NCBI GenBank assembly: GCA_002704915.1
Contig: PAIP01000033.1
Location: 1-64,000, forward strand
Source of the DNA: Parvularcula sp.
GTDB taxonomy: Bacteria > Pseudomonadota > Alphaproteobacteria > Caulobacterales > Parvularculaceae
Length of the DNA: 64,000 bases
Reading direction: 5' to 3'
The position numbers and the translations under genes are program-made. The notes beneath the pieces are model-generated. The model did not search any database. It saw nothing but the letters and a program-made list of their open reading frames with translations, and was not told the origin of the DNA. Positions within the stretch are counted from its first letter, which is position 1. Each line of letters begins with the position of its first letter. Shown here piece after piece: positions 8,816 to 17,270 of this stretch.

Positions 8816-9653
8816 AGAATTGATCGACGCCGAAGGCTTTGTCTTTGACATGGACGGCACGCTGGTGCTCGGCGACAAGGCGAGCGCGGGCCAGAAGGCG
8901 CTGCCCGGCGCAGTGGAAACGCTTGAGCTTTTGCGCGAGCGCGGCGTGCCCTATCAGATCTTCACGAACGGCACGGCGCGCACGCCCGAATGGTATGCGA
9001 ATGCGATGCGGGCCACAGGGCTCGATGTGCGCGACGAAGAGTTCATGACGCCGTCCACCGCCGCTGCGCACTATCTCAAAGACAAGGGCGCCGGGCGCAT
9101 TCTGGTCCTCGGCAGGGAGCCGGTTTGGAAACCGCTCGCCGATCTCGGCCTCGATGTGGTCGAATCCCCCGGTGACGGCGGCACTTATGACGCGATCTAT
9201 GTGGGCTGGTTCCGCGAATTCACCTTTCCGGATCTGGAAGCGGCGACGCATGCGATATGGGCCGGCGCGAAGCTGACGACAGCGTCTGACGTCCCGTTCT
9301 TCGCCGCGGCCGGCGCCGATAAACGCGGCATCGGCACGAGCTTCGCGATCAACGCCATGTTGAAGGCGCTGACCGGGGCCGAAGCGCATGTCCTCGGCAA
9401 GCCCTCGCTCGATGCGCTCCAGGTCGCAAAGTCCCGCATGGGGCTATCCCCAGATGCGCGCATTGTCGTTGTCGGCGACGATCCGCAGCTTGAACCGAAA
9501 ATGGCAAATCTTGGCGGCGCCTATTCCGTGGGCGTGACCACCGGCATTTATGACGAGGCGGCGTTCGCTTCCCGCGAAGATCCGTCGGAACGCCCGGCCC
9601 TCTTGCTTTCCGGGATCGACAAGCTAGCGGCGCTGCTTCGCGAAGGGGCGTGA
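8808..9653 (+). CDS. acvF: HAD-family phosphatase (NagD-like), AcvF type
   Basis: 281 residues starting at TTG 8808, chosen because AAGGAG lies 6 nt upstream; the only in-frame ATG (8745) is deep inside the previous gene. HAD motif I is FDMDGTLV (Asp14 and Asp16), motif II is FTNGT, a GKPSLD lysine lies near residue 205, and VVGDDPQLE is motif IV. The TIGR01460/NagD cap type is likely. In the acetovanillone pathway AcvF removes the phosphate from the aryl phosphate intermediate, and the gene's position directly after the carboxyltransferase with an 8-nt overlap supports that role. Exact substrate is inferred. Confidence 0.8.
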   Translation: MPKELIDAEGFVFDMDGTLVLGDKASAGQKALPGAVETLELLRERGVPYQIFTNGTARTPEWYANAMRATGLDVRDEEFMTPSTAAAHYLKDKGAGRILVLGREPVWKPLADLGLDVVESPGDGGTYDAIYVGWFREFTFPDLEAATHAIWAGAKLTTASDVPFFAAAGADKRGIGTSFAINAMLKALTGAEAHVLGKPSLDALQVAKSRMGLSPDARIVVVGDDPQLEPKMANLGGAYSVGVTTGIYDEAAFASREDPSERPALLLSGIDKLAALLREGA

Positions 9654-9711
9654 AACTTTTCTCATCGGGCTGTCCTTTGGGGGCGGAATTGGCGTAAACA
9701 AAGTGAGAAGT

Positions 9712-9811
9712 ATCGCTTCATCCTGAGGAGCAGATTTCCTTCGCCCTTCGAGACAGGCCTGTCGGCCTTCCTCAGGATGAAGGAAATCTGCGTCTCGAAG
9801 GACGAAGCGAT
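9712..9811. repeat. Shuffled inverted repeat, intergenic
   Basis: A long imperfect inverted repeat: TCGCTTC pairs with GAAGCGA, TCATCCTGAGGA with TCCTCAGGATGA, CAGATTTCCTTC with GAAGGAAATCTG, and CCTTCGAGAC with GTCTCGAAGG. This type of dispersed repeat (CTTCGAGAC / CTCAGGATGA words) is common in Alphaproteobacteria. It separates the carboxylase operon from the amidohydrolase operon. Confidence 0.7.
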
Positions 9812-9844
9812 TGTAGCTTTAGGGACTGAAAGCGAGGCAGCATC

Positions 9845-10714
9845 ATGATCGATCTCGACAAGATCAAAGCCATCGACATTCACACCCATGCGGAGGTCTC
9901 GTGCAACGATCCCGAAGACCCGATCATGGGCAAGTTCCTCGACGCTGCGTCGACTTATTTCAAGGCGGACCGCAAGCGTCCTACCATTCCTGAAACCATC
10001 GAATATTACCGCGAACAGCAGATCGCCTTCGTGATGTTTACGGTGGACATGGAGTCCGGCACGGGCATCAAGCGCATCCGCAATGAAGAGATCGCCGAGT
10101 TTGCAAACGACAACAGCGACATCATGATGGCTTTCGCGTCCATCGACCCGCACAAGTCGAAATTCGGCGCCATCGAGGCGCGGCGCATGATCGAGGATTA
10201 CGGCGTCAAGGGCTTCAAGTTCCATCCGCCGATCCAGAACTTCCACCCCTATGATCCCATGGCCTGGCCGATCTATGAAGTGATCGCGGAGTACAAATTG
10301 CCGGCGATCTTTCACACCGGCCATTCGGGCATGGGCACGGGCATGAAAGGCGGCGGCGGCATCCGTCTCAAATACGGCCAGCCCATGATGGTGGACGATG
10401 TGGCGGTCGATTTCCCCGATATGAAAATCATTCTCGCGCACCCGTCCTGGCCGTGGACGGATGAATCGCTTTCCATGGCGCTCCATAAGGAGAATGTTTA
10501 CATCGACCTCTCCGGCTGGTCGCCGAAATATTTCCCGAAACAGGTGATCGCCGATGCGAATACGCGGCTGAAACACAAAATGCTGTTCGGCTCCGACTTC
10601 CCGCTGATCAAGCCGGACAAATGGATGGCGGCGGCTGAAACCGCCGGTTTCCGCGAAGAAGTGATGCCGCTCATCATGAAAGAAAACGCGGCGAAGCTTC
10701 TCGGACTGAAATGA
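9845..10714 (+). CDS. Amidohydrolase-2 family protein (hydrolase or decarboxylase)
   Basis: 289 residues of the ACMSD/amidohydrolase-2 TIM-barrel family. Metal-site motifs visible are DIHTHAE near residue 11, FKFHPP near 119, IFHTGHSG near 155, HPSWPW near 199 and GSDFPLI near 247. Members of this family decarboxylate or hydrolyse aromatic acids and lactones. It is clearly more distant from LigW than the amidohydrolases at 34005 and 40461, so a hydrolase role is equally possible. It overlaps the following SDR by ATGA and thus shares its operon with a LigF-like GST. Confidence 0.8.
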   Translation: MIDLDKIKAIDIHTHAEVSCNDPEDPIMGKFLDAASTYFKADRKRPTIPETIEYYREQQIAFVMFTVDMESGTGIKRIRNEEIAEFANDNSDIMMAFASIDPHKSKFGAIEARRMIEDYGVKGFKFHPPIQNFHPYDPMAWPIYEVIAEYKLPAIFHTGHSGMGTGMKGGGGIRLKYGQPMMVDDVAVDFPDMKIILAHPSWPWTDESLSMALHKENVYIDLSGWSPKYFPKQVIADANTRLKHKMLFGSDFPLIKPDKWMAAAETAGFREEVMPLIMKENAAKLLGLK

Positions 10715-11499
10715 CCGGCGTCAGCCTGAAAGACAAACGCATCATCGTCACCGGCGCCTCGACCGGAATCGGCGCGGCGGCGGCGGAGATCATGGGCTCT
10801 CTGGGCGGGAAAGTGCTCGTCGCGGCGCGCTCCGAAGACAAGCTGAAAGCCGTCGCAGAAAAGGTGACGAACGCCGGCGGGGAGGGCCAGTCTTTCGCCG
10901 CCGATATGGCGAAAGAAGAAGACATCAACGCGCTTGTCGACAAGGCCAATGAGTTATGGGGCGGTGTCGATGGAGTGTTCGCCAATGCGGGCATCGGCGG
11001 CGCGGGCGCGCCCTTCGCCGACTATCCCCTTGAAACTTTCGATCACATGATGAACGTCAATCTCAGATCGATGTTCATTTTATTGAAGCGCGTCCTGCCG
11101 GGCATGATTGCGCAAGGCGCAGGATCGATCGTCTGCACCGGCTCCCTTGCATCTGAACAGGGGTTTCCCATGAACCCGGCCTATGTGGTCTCGAAGCATG
11201 GCGTTCTCGGTCTTGTCCGGGCCATCGCGGCTGAACATGCGCAAAATAATATCCGGGCCAATTGCCTGCTGCCGGGGCTGATCCACACCCCCATGTTCGA
11301 TGCGCTCGCCGACGCTGTGGCCGGCGGCGACATCGAGGCGGCGCTGAAAGGCATGGCGCGGCTCGTGCCCCAGGGCCGGGTGGGAACGCCGGAAGAAGCG
11401 GGATGGATGGCCGCTTTCCTGCTGACCGACGCGGCGCGCTATGTGAATGCGCAGGGAATCGCCGTCGATGGCGGCGTCCTCGGCGTGCAGCCAGTATGA
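10711..11499 (+). CDS. Short-chain dehydrogenase/reductase (SDR)
   Basis: 262 residues, classical SDR: GASTGIGAAAAEIMG cofactor loop near residue 12, NAGIGGAG near 90, catalytic Ser near 140, Y-x-x-x-K in PAYVVSKHG near 158, and a typical C-terminal NAQGIAVDGG. It is translationally coupled (ATGA) to the amidohydrolase and 7 nt before the LigF-like GST gene. In lignin ether catabolism an SDR oxidises the alpha-carbinol before the GST cleaves the ether. Here the sequence is FabG-like and not LigD-like, so the substrate is open. Confidence 0.85.
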   Translation: MTGVSLKDKRIIVTGASTGIGAAAAEIMGSLGGKVLVAARSEDKLKAVAEKVTNAGGEGQSFAADMAKEEDINALVDKANELWGGVDGVFANAGIGGAGAPFADYPLETFDHMMNVNLRSMFILLKRVLPGMIAQGAGSIVCTGSLASEQGFPMNPAYVVSKHGVLGLVRAIAAEHAQNNIRANCLLPGLIHTPMFDALADAVAGGDIEAALKGMARLVPQGRVGTPEEAGWMAAFLLTDAARYVNAQGIAVDGGVLGVQPV

Positions 11500-11506
11500 G
11501 AATGAT

Positions 11507-12271
11507 ATGACGCTCAAGCTCTATCACGCCGAACCGGTCGCCAATTCGCTGAAATCGGTCATCCCGTTGCATCAGCGCGGCATCCCGTTCGAAAGCGTTT
11601 ACGTCGATCTTCACAAATTCGAACAGCATGAGCCGTGGTTCGTCGCCCTCAATCCGGAAGGACAGGTGCCGGTTCTCGATCATGACGGGACGATCATCAC
11701 GCATTCGACGGTGATCAACGAATATCTCGAAGACGCCTTTCCCGATTATCCGCCGCTGCGCCCCGCAGACCCGGTTGGCCGCGCGCGGATGCGCTACTGG
11801 AACAAGTTCGTCGACGAGCATGTCATGAACTATGTCTCCATGCATGGCTGGAACCGGCTCATCTCGGTGATCGCACGCAATATCGAAAGCGGCGATTTTG
11901 AGAAACTGATGGAGCGCATTCCGCTGCCCGATCAGCGCAGGAAATGGATGAATGCGCGCTCGGGCTTCACCGAAGAACAGCTCGCCCATGCGACAGAGAA
12001 AGTCGCATACGCCGTCGACAAGGTAGAGAAGCATTTAAGCGAGAACGAATGGTTCGCCGGCGGCATGTTCTCGCTCGCCGACATCAATTTCTATTCCCAT
12101 TGCGGGGTCATGGTGGAGCGCATGTTCCCCGATATGGATGTCGCCAATCGCGCGCCTAACCTGGTCGCATGGCGCGACCGGGTGACGGCGCTGCCCGGCG
12201 TTGCGAAAGCGCTTGCCGGACCGGACAAGACCGACCCGCGCCTGCGGACCTTTACAGGCGAGGCGCGATAG
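11507..12271 (+). CDS. LigF-like glutathione S-transferase (probable beta-etherase)
   Basis: 254 residues. The thioredoxin-like N-domain begins MTLKLYHAEPVANSL, followed by KFEQHEPWF, NPEGQVPVLDHDG and STVINEYLEDAFP (GSH gamma-Glu binding). This series closely parallels remembered LigF of SYK-6. The helical C-domain runs from about 90 to 245. LigF enzymes use glutathione to break the beta-O-4 aryl ether of alpha-keto lignin dimers, releasing guaiacol-type phenols and a GSH adduct. It ends an operon with an amidohydrolase and an SDR. LigF-family identity is fairly secure; stereospecificity and true activity are not readable. Confidence 0.82.
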   Translation: MTLKLYHAEPVANSLKSVIPLHQRGIPFESVYVDLHKFEQHEPWFVALNPEGQVPVLDHDGTIITHSTVINEYLEDAFPDYPPLRPADPVGRARMRYWNKFVDEHVMNYVSMHGWNRLISVIARNIESGDFEKLMERIPLPDQRRKWMNARSGFTEEQLAHATEKVAYAVDKVEKHLSENEWFAGGMFSLADINFYSHCGVMVERMFPDMDVANRAPNLVAWRDRVTALPGVAKALAGPDKTDPRLRTFTGEAR

Positions 12272-12620
12272 GGATGCATTTCTCTTCCCCCCGCAAGCGG
12301 GGGAAGTCCCGGCGACGCCGGGGATGGCGGCCCTCCGAAAACGGTGGGAGGAGAGCGCCCCTATAGCGGGAAAAACACCTCAAAACTGTTGAATTCTTCA
12401 ATATTTCCCAGTGTTGGTGCAAAGTTATCCACCAGTGCCGGGGCCGCCTTATACTTCCTCTCGATGGGTCAATCCGGAGCGCGCCGCAAGACGCGAACCG
12501 GAACCCGTGACGCCGGAAAGCGAGATCAAAAAATGCGGAGCAGAAAATGTTAAATGGCGCCAGACTCCTCCGCAGGCCAGAAAACATGCGGATAAAAAAG
12601 AACGCGCGAGCCCCGAAGGA
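12272..12620. other. Intergenic region between convergent genes, with palindromic repeat
   Basis: A 349-nt gap. It opens with a mosaic repeat at about 12284-12355 (CTTCCCCCCGCaagCGGGGGAAG and CCCGGCGacGCCGGG hairpins). An AT-rich stretch follows at 12365-12430 containing one DnaA-box-like TTATCCACC. No credible coding frame with a ribosome site was found. Confidence 0.55.
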
Positions 12621-13505
12621 CTACTCTTCCCAGCGCGGCTCTTCGCCCATGGCGACTTTTGAGGAATTCACCAAGAGGAAGCCGTCAAGGACGTCAATGC
12701 TGTCGGGATAGGCTTCTTCGACCATGGCGCGCAGCTCTTCACTGTTCTTCGCCTTTCGGGTTGCGTCCAGCCAGAAATCGATGAACCCGCCCGTATAGGC
12801 GAGGCTTGAGGCGTCATTGGGCATGCCGGGTTTCGCATGACCGGGAACGACAATTTCAGGCTCCAGGGCGGTGAGGTCGTCAACGGCCTCGCCCCAGGCG
12901 CGGGTTTCTTTTCGTCCGTGCTCGCCGAGCCAGAGATACATTTCGTTGAAGAGAAGATCGCCCGCGAAAAGGGCGCCGATGGAAGGAGCGTAAAGCGCCG
13001 TCGCATGAACATGATCGCCCTGCATGGGGCCTAGCACTTTCAATTCATGGCCTTCGAGCATGATCACATCACCGTCGAGCGCCGCCGGCGCGGTGGGCGT
13101 TTTCGGGCCGTTGTCGCCCAGCATCGGGCTCCAGCGTTTCACCTTGAAGGGCAGGGAACGCCAGATGTCTTCGACGACCGTCGGATGCGCAACGACTTTT
13201 GCATTGGGGAAGGCGTTAGTGAGCACCTCCATCGCAAAGAAATGGTCGGGATGGTCATGCGTGACGAAGATGGTCTCGAGTTCCTTGCCGCTGTCGAGCA
13301 CCATGGCCGCGGCGCGATGGGCGTCGGCCATGGTGAAAGGCGGATCGACCAGCACGGCTTTTTCCTCGCCCTTGATCAGGACCACATTGGCGTAAAGGGA
13401 GCCGGCGCTGGTCTGAAGGACTTCAACTTCAAGCGGCGCATCCTGCGCGAAGGCAGGCGATGCAAAAAAGACAAGCGCGGCGAGCGCGCGGGTGAAAAGT
13501 TTCAT
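12621..13505 (-). CDS. Exported metallo-beta-lactamase-fold hydrolase
   Basis: 294 residues from ATG 13505, preceded by GGGAGGACATC. A signal peptide of about 20 residues (MKLFTRALAALVFFASPAFA) implies export to the periplasm. The zinc-site motif THDHPDH gives His83, His85, Asp87 and His88; a further His lies in VPGHAKPGM. The fold is generic (esterase, lactonase, lactamase). It is the last gene of a minus-strand run of alcohol dehydrogenases and cupins, so an ester or lactone of a lignin-derived compound is plausible but unproven. It starts 51 nt after the SDR stop. Confidence 0.82.
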   Translation of the reverse strand: MKLFTRALAALVFFASPAFAQDAPLEVEVLQTSAGSLYANVVLIKGEEKAVLVDPPFTMADAHRAAAMVLDSGKELETIFVTHDHPDHFFAMEVLTNAFPNAKVVAHPTVVEDIWRSLPFKVKRWSPMLGDNGPKTPTAPAALDGDVIMLEGHELKVLGPMQGDHVHATALYAPSIGALFAGDLLFNEMYLWLGEHGRKETRAWGEAVDDLTALEPEIVVPGHAKPGMPNDASSLAYTGGFIDFWLDATRKAKNSEELRAMVEEAYPDSIDVLDGFLLVNSSKVAMGEEPRWEE

Positions 13506-13556
13506 GATGTCCTCCCTCTCTGCGGTCATCGCCGCAGTCTTTTTGGCAATGGCCAA

Positions 13557-14306
13557 TCAGATGGCCGTTTGGCCCCCGTCGACGACAATGACAGCGCCAT
13601 TGGTGAAGCTTGCTTCGTCGGAACAAAGATGCAGAACCGGGCCCGCCATTTCCTCCGGCGCCGCGGGGCGGCCGATGGGCGAGGTGGGCAGGAAGGCTTC
13701 CAGAAAACCTTCGCGATGAAACCACGGTTCTGTCATGGGCGTGCGGACGAAGCCGGGGCAAAGCGCGTTCACGCGCACGCCCTGTTTCGCATATTCGATG
13801 GCCGCCGTGCGGGTCAGCCCGATTACGCCATGTTTGGAGGCGATGTAAGGGGCCATGCCCGGATTGGCGATCACGCCGCCCACGGAGGACGTGTTGAGGA
13901 TCGCGCCTTTGCCCTGTTTCACCATGACGGGCAGTTCCGCCTTCATGCACAGGAACACGCCTTTGAGGTTGATGGCGATGGTGCGGTCGAACGTCTCCTC
14001 GTCGAAATCCGCGAACATCTGTTCGGGCGGAAAGACGCCGGCATTGTTGAAGGCGGCGTCGAGCCCGCCATGGGCTTTCACCGCGGCGTCCACAAGCGCA
14101 TTCACCTCGTCGCTTTTGGAAACGTCGCAAGGACGGAACGCGGCGGTTCCGCCGTCGCCCTTGATTTCGGCGACGACCTCTTCGGCGGCGTCATTGTAAT
14201 CGCCGATCATCACCTTCGCGCCTTCCCGGGCGAAAGCGAGGGCGGCGGCGCGGCCGATGCCTGTCGCGGCGCCGGTGACCAGAACGGATTTGCCTTCATA
14301 GCGCAT
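13557..14306 (-). CDS. SDR family oxidoreductase
   Basis: 249 residues, classical SDR: VTGAATGIGRAAALAFAREG near residue 8, NNAGVFPPE near 88, APYIASKHGVIGL with the Y-x-x-x-K active site near 154, and a C-terminal NGAVIVVDGG. It follows the zinc alcohol dehydrogenase gene by 3 nt, as part of the cupin/alcohol dehydrogenase operon reading leftward from 18761. It probably oxidises a secondary alcohol or reduces a ketone among side-chain intermediates (inference from context). Confidence 0.88.
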   Translation of the reverse strand: MRYEGKSVLVTGAATGIGRAAALAFAREGAKVMIGDYNDAAEEVVAEIKGDGGTAAFRPCDVSKSDEVNALVDAAVKAHGGLDAAFNNAGVFPPEQMFADFDEETFDRTIAINLKGVFLCMKAELPVMVKQGKGAILNTSSVGGVIANPGMAPYIASKHGVIGLTRTAAIEYAKQGVRVNALCPGFVRTPMTEPWFHREGFLEAFLPTSPIGRPAAPEEMAGPVLHLCSDEASFTNGAVIVVDGGQTAI

Positions 14307-14309
14307 GGA

Positions 14310-15317
14310 TCAGCCTTTCGGGTTGATCAGCACCTTGCATTGATGGGTGCGTTTTTTGAGCGATTCAAAAACCTCCGGCACCGCGTCGAGGCTGATCGTG
14401 TCGGTAATAAGCGCGCGCGGCTCGGCCGCCCCGGCGTCGAGCGCGTCGAGCGCCGCTTCATATTCCTGGCGCTTGAAAAAGGCGGAAGTCTGGATGCGGA
14501 CCTCTTTCGAGAGCGCCACGAACGGAACGAAGGTTTCGGGCCGCGTGCACAGGCCGAGCACGAGCACCGTGCCTTTGACGCGCACCTGATTGACCGCCTG
14601 CGGAATAAGGCCAGGAACGCCGACACATTCATAGACAATGTCCGCCTTGCCGCCGAGCGCGTGTTCGGCGGCGCCGACAGGGTCTTCTATGTCGACGATG
14701 AAGTCGGTGGCGCCCATCCGGCGGGCGCGTTCTTCCTGATAGCGGTTGATGTCCTGCACCACGACCCGCGAGGCGCCGAAGCGGCGCGCCCAGAAGGCGA
14801 CGCCGAGGCCGATGGGGCCGGCGCCGAGGATCAGCACGTTGTCGCCGGGTTTTTGCTCGCCCATCATCACGCCATGAAGGGCGACGGCGAGGGGCTCTAT
14901 GATGGCGCCGTCGGCCATGCTCGCGGATTTCGGCAAGGCGACGCACTGATTTTCATTGGTGACGGCGAACTCGCCATAGCCGCCGCCCTGCAGATACATT
15001 TTCTCGCACCAGGCGGGCTCGCCTGCGAGACAGCTCGGGCATTTGCCGCAGCTTGCGATGGGGACGACGGAAACGAGGTCGCCTTTTTTAAGGCGCTCGA
15101 CGCCCTTGCCGAGATCGATCACTTCGCCGGCGAATTCATGGCCAAGGACGGCGCCCTTGTCGACGCCGAAGGCGGGATCTTCGGTCATGTGAAGATCGGA
15201 GCCGCAAATCCCGCAGCGCCCGACCGAGAGCACAACCTCGCCGGCGCCGGGCGCAGGATCGGCGATGTTCTCAATCGCGAGCTTTTGATGAAGCCCCTGG
15301 TGAACGACCGCGCGCAT
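14310..15317 (-). CDS. Zinc-dependent alcohol dehydrogenase (MDR), sorbitol/threonine-DH-like
   Basis: 335 residues. Catalytic zinc ligands: Cys35 in GRCGICGSD and His60-Glu61 in LGHEFAG. The structural zinc lobe is complete, with four cysteines in ASCGKCPSCLAGEPAWC. The Rossmann loop is ILGAGPIGLGVAFWARRFG. It is a zinc-dependent NAD(P) dehydrogenase acting on polyol-like or secondary alcohols. It starts 3 nt after the previous gene's stop and so is cotranscribed with it and with the cupins. Confidence 0.88.
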   Translation of the reverse strand: MRAVVHQGLHQKLAIENIADPAPGAGEVVLSVGRCGICGSDLHMTEDPAFGVDKGAVLGHEFAGEVIDLGKGVERLKKGDLVSVVPIASCGKCPSCLAGEPAWCEKMYLQGGGYGEFAVTNENQCVALPKSASMADGAIIEPLAVALHGVMMGEQKPGDNVLILGAGPIGLGVAFWARRFGASRVVVQDINRYQEERARRMGATDFIVDIEDPVGAAEHALGGKADIVYECVGVPGLIPQAVNQVRVKGTVLVLGLCTRPETFVPFVALSKEVRIQTSAFFKRQEYEAALDALDAGAAEPRALITDTISLDAVPEVFESLKKRTHQCKVLINPKG

Positions 15318-15320
15318 GTG

Positions 15321-16442
15321 TCAGCCTTCCGCGCCGATCCGCAGGACGGGTTTTACGACGGACCCGTTTTCGCTTGCGGCCACGGCCTCATTGATTTGAT
15401 GGAAGTCGAAATAGCCGATCAATTTTTCGAACGGGAATTTTCCTTCGAGGTGATAGCCGATCAGCTCCGGCAGAAAGGTTTTAAGATCGCTGTCCCCGCC
15501 GAGAATGCCCATCACCCGGCGCCCGCCGCCCATAAAGGCCGCTTCATTGAAAGTGAGATCGTCTTCCGGGTCGGAGGCGCCGACAATGCCGCAAACGCCT
15601 TTCGGCGCCAGCAGGCTCCATGCGTCTTCGATCACCTTGTTGAGGCCAGTCGTATCGAGCACGTAGCCCAGCCCTTCGGGACACAGCTCCTGAATTTTGG
15701 CGTTTGCGTCATTCTTAGCGTTAAACGCATGAGTTGCGCCCAGCTCTTTCGCCATCGCCAGGCGGTCGTCATTAACGTCGACGGCGATGATCGGATCGGC
15801 GCCGGCGATTTTCGCCGCCATGATCGCGGCCATGCCCACAGTTCCGGCGCCGAAGACGCCGATGGGCAGGCCGGCTCGCACCTTCATGCTGCGCAACACG
15901 GCGCCCGCGCCGGTCATGAGGCCGCAGCCGAGCGGGCAAAGCCGCTCCAGCGGCAGATCGGCCGCTTCGTCCGGCACGCGGACCGTATTGCGTTCGTGAG
16001 AAATCACCTGTGTCGCAAAACTCGACTGGCCGAAGAAATTGGCGTTCAGTTTTTCGCCATTGCGCCTCAGCGTCGGCGAGCCGTCCGCGCGCACGCCCGT
16101 CCAGTTATGCGGGAAGAAATTATAGCAATAGGTCGGCGCATCGATCTCGCAGTTCGGGCAGTCGCCGCAACTGTTGAAGCTGAGGATCACCCGGTCGCCC
16201 GGTTTCGCTGTCGTCACCGCCGAGCCGACCGCTTCGACAATTCCGGCGCCTTCATGACCGAGAACGGCGGGAAGGGGGACCGGCAATTGCTGGTCGCGCA
16301 CCGCCATATCCGTATGACAGACGCCGCACGCGACAATGCGCACCTGCAATTCGTCGGGCCGCAACGCATCGAGCGTCACGTCCTCGATGGTGAAGGGCTC
16401 GTCGGACCCGCGGCAGATGGCGGCTTTCGCATGAACGGACAT
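15321..16442 (-). CDS. Aryl-alcohol-type zinc dehydrogenase
   Basis: 373 residues. Catalytic zinc ligands Cys39 (ACGVCHTD) and His63 (LGHEGAG); structural lobe cysteines in NSCGDCPNCEIDAPTYC; Rossmann loop GVFGAGTVGMAAIMAAK. Architecture and motifs resemble benzyl/aryl-alcohol dehydrogenases (XylB-like, class III-like length). A role in oxidising a lignin-derived benzylic or allylic alcohol to the aldehyde is likely. Its ATG abuts the stop of the upstream SDR (TAA then ATG with no gap), so translation is probably coupled. Confidence 0.87.
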   Translation of the reverse strand: MSVHAKAAICRGSDEPFTIEDVTLDALRPDELQVRIVACGVCHTDMAVRDQQLPVPLPAVLGHEGAGIVEAVGSAVTTAKPGDRVILSFNSCGDCPNCEIDAPTYCYNFFPHNWTGVRADGSPTLRRNGEKLNANFFGQSSFATQVISHERNTVRVPDEAADLPLERLCPLGCGLMTGAGAVLRSMKVRAGLPIGVFGAGTVGMAAIMAAKIAGADPIIAVDVNDDRLAMAKELGATHAFNAKNDANAKIQELCPEGLGYVLDTTGLNKVIEDAWSLLAPKGVCGIVGASDPEDDLTFNEAAFMGGGRRVMGILGGDSDLKTFLPELIGYHLEGKFPFEKLIGYFDFHQINEAVAASENGSVVKPVLRIGAEG

Positions 16443-17267
16443 TTACTGTTTGAACCCTCCAAGGGCCATGCCGCCATCGATCAGCATCTGCGAGCCGGTG
16501 ACATAGTTCGACGCGTCCGACGCGAGATAAAGCGCCAGCGGTTTCATCTGATAGGTCTCGGCGATGCGGCCCAAAGGCACGACCGAGTCCCAGGCTTCGC
16601 GCACCACGGGGTCCTGCAGCCAGCCGCCGCCGATATTGGTGACGAAGGGGCCGGGCGCGATGGCGTTTACGCGGATGCGGTATTCGGCAAGCTCCATGGC
16701 GAGGTAATGCACCATATGCGTGACGCCCGCTTTCGCGGGGTGATAGGGCATGCCGACAATCGGTTCGACCACGAGCCCCGCATTCGACGACGTCGCGATG
16801 ATCGACCCCGGCTTGCCGCCGGCTTTCATCACCCGCGCCGCTTCGCGCATGGTGTTGTAAACGCCGGTGAGATTGATGGCGATGCAGCGGTCCCAGGCTT
16901 CCGGGTTGTAAGTGTCGACCTGGCCTTCCGGATTGCGCCCGCCTTCCGGCGCCTGAAAGCCTGCGCCCGGATCGATGCCGGCATTGGCGAAGGCGACGTC
17001 GAGCCCGCCATAATGGTTCATATGATCGTCGAAGACCTTCGTCATGGTTTCACGGTCGACAACGTCGAGTTTCGCGGCGCGCGCGTCATAGCCTTCATTG
17101 CGAAGCCGCTCCGCCTCGCGTTCGGCGCCGTCGAGGTCAATGTCGGTGAGCGTGACGCCGGCGCCGGCTTCGGCCATGGCCTCCGCATAGCAAAGACCGA
17201 TCCCCGAAGCTGCGCCCGTCACGATGGCGGAACGGCCTTTGATGTCGAATTGATCGAGTGCTTTCAT
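16443..17267 (-). CDS. SDR family oxidoreductase
   Basis: 274 residues, classical SDR: VTGAASGIGLCYAEAMAEAG near residue 17, ANAGIDPGAG near 98, active-site Tyr/Lys in MPYHPAKAGVTHM near 180, and GSQMLIDGG at the C-terminus. It has a roughly 25-residue insertion after the NAG motif (PEGGRNPEGQVDTYNPEAW) compared with FabG. It lies 3 nt after the cupin gene in the same operon. Substrate unknown; probably an aryl-propanoid alcohol or ketone. Confidence 0.87.
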   Translation of the reverse strand: MKALDQFDIKGRSAIVTGAASGIGLCYAEAMAEAGAGVTLTDIDLDGAEREAERLRNEGYDARAAKLDVVDRETMTKVFDDHMNHYGGLDVAFANAGIDPGAGFQAPEGGRNPEGQVDTYNPEAWDRCIAINLTGVYNTMREAARVMKAGGKPGSIIATSSNAGLVVEPIVGMPYHPAKAGVTHMVHYLAMELAEYRIRVNAIAPGPFVTNIGGGWLQDPVVREAWDSVVPLGRIAETYQMKPLALYLASDASNYVTGSQMLIDGGMALGGFKQ

Positions 17268-17270
17268 GGC

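Noticed and set aside
7292-8878. A 528-codon minus-strand open frame
   Set aside because: It is antisense to the carboxyltransferase, whose motifs and overlaps are clear.
12365-12430. AT-rich patch with a DnaA-box-like TTATCCACC, possible replication origin
   Set aside because: There is only one imperfect box and no origin-associated genes (dnaA, repABC, parAB) nearby.
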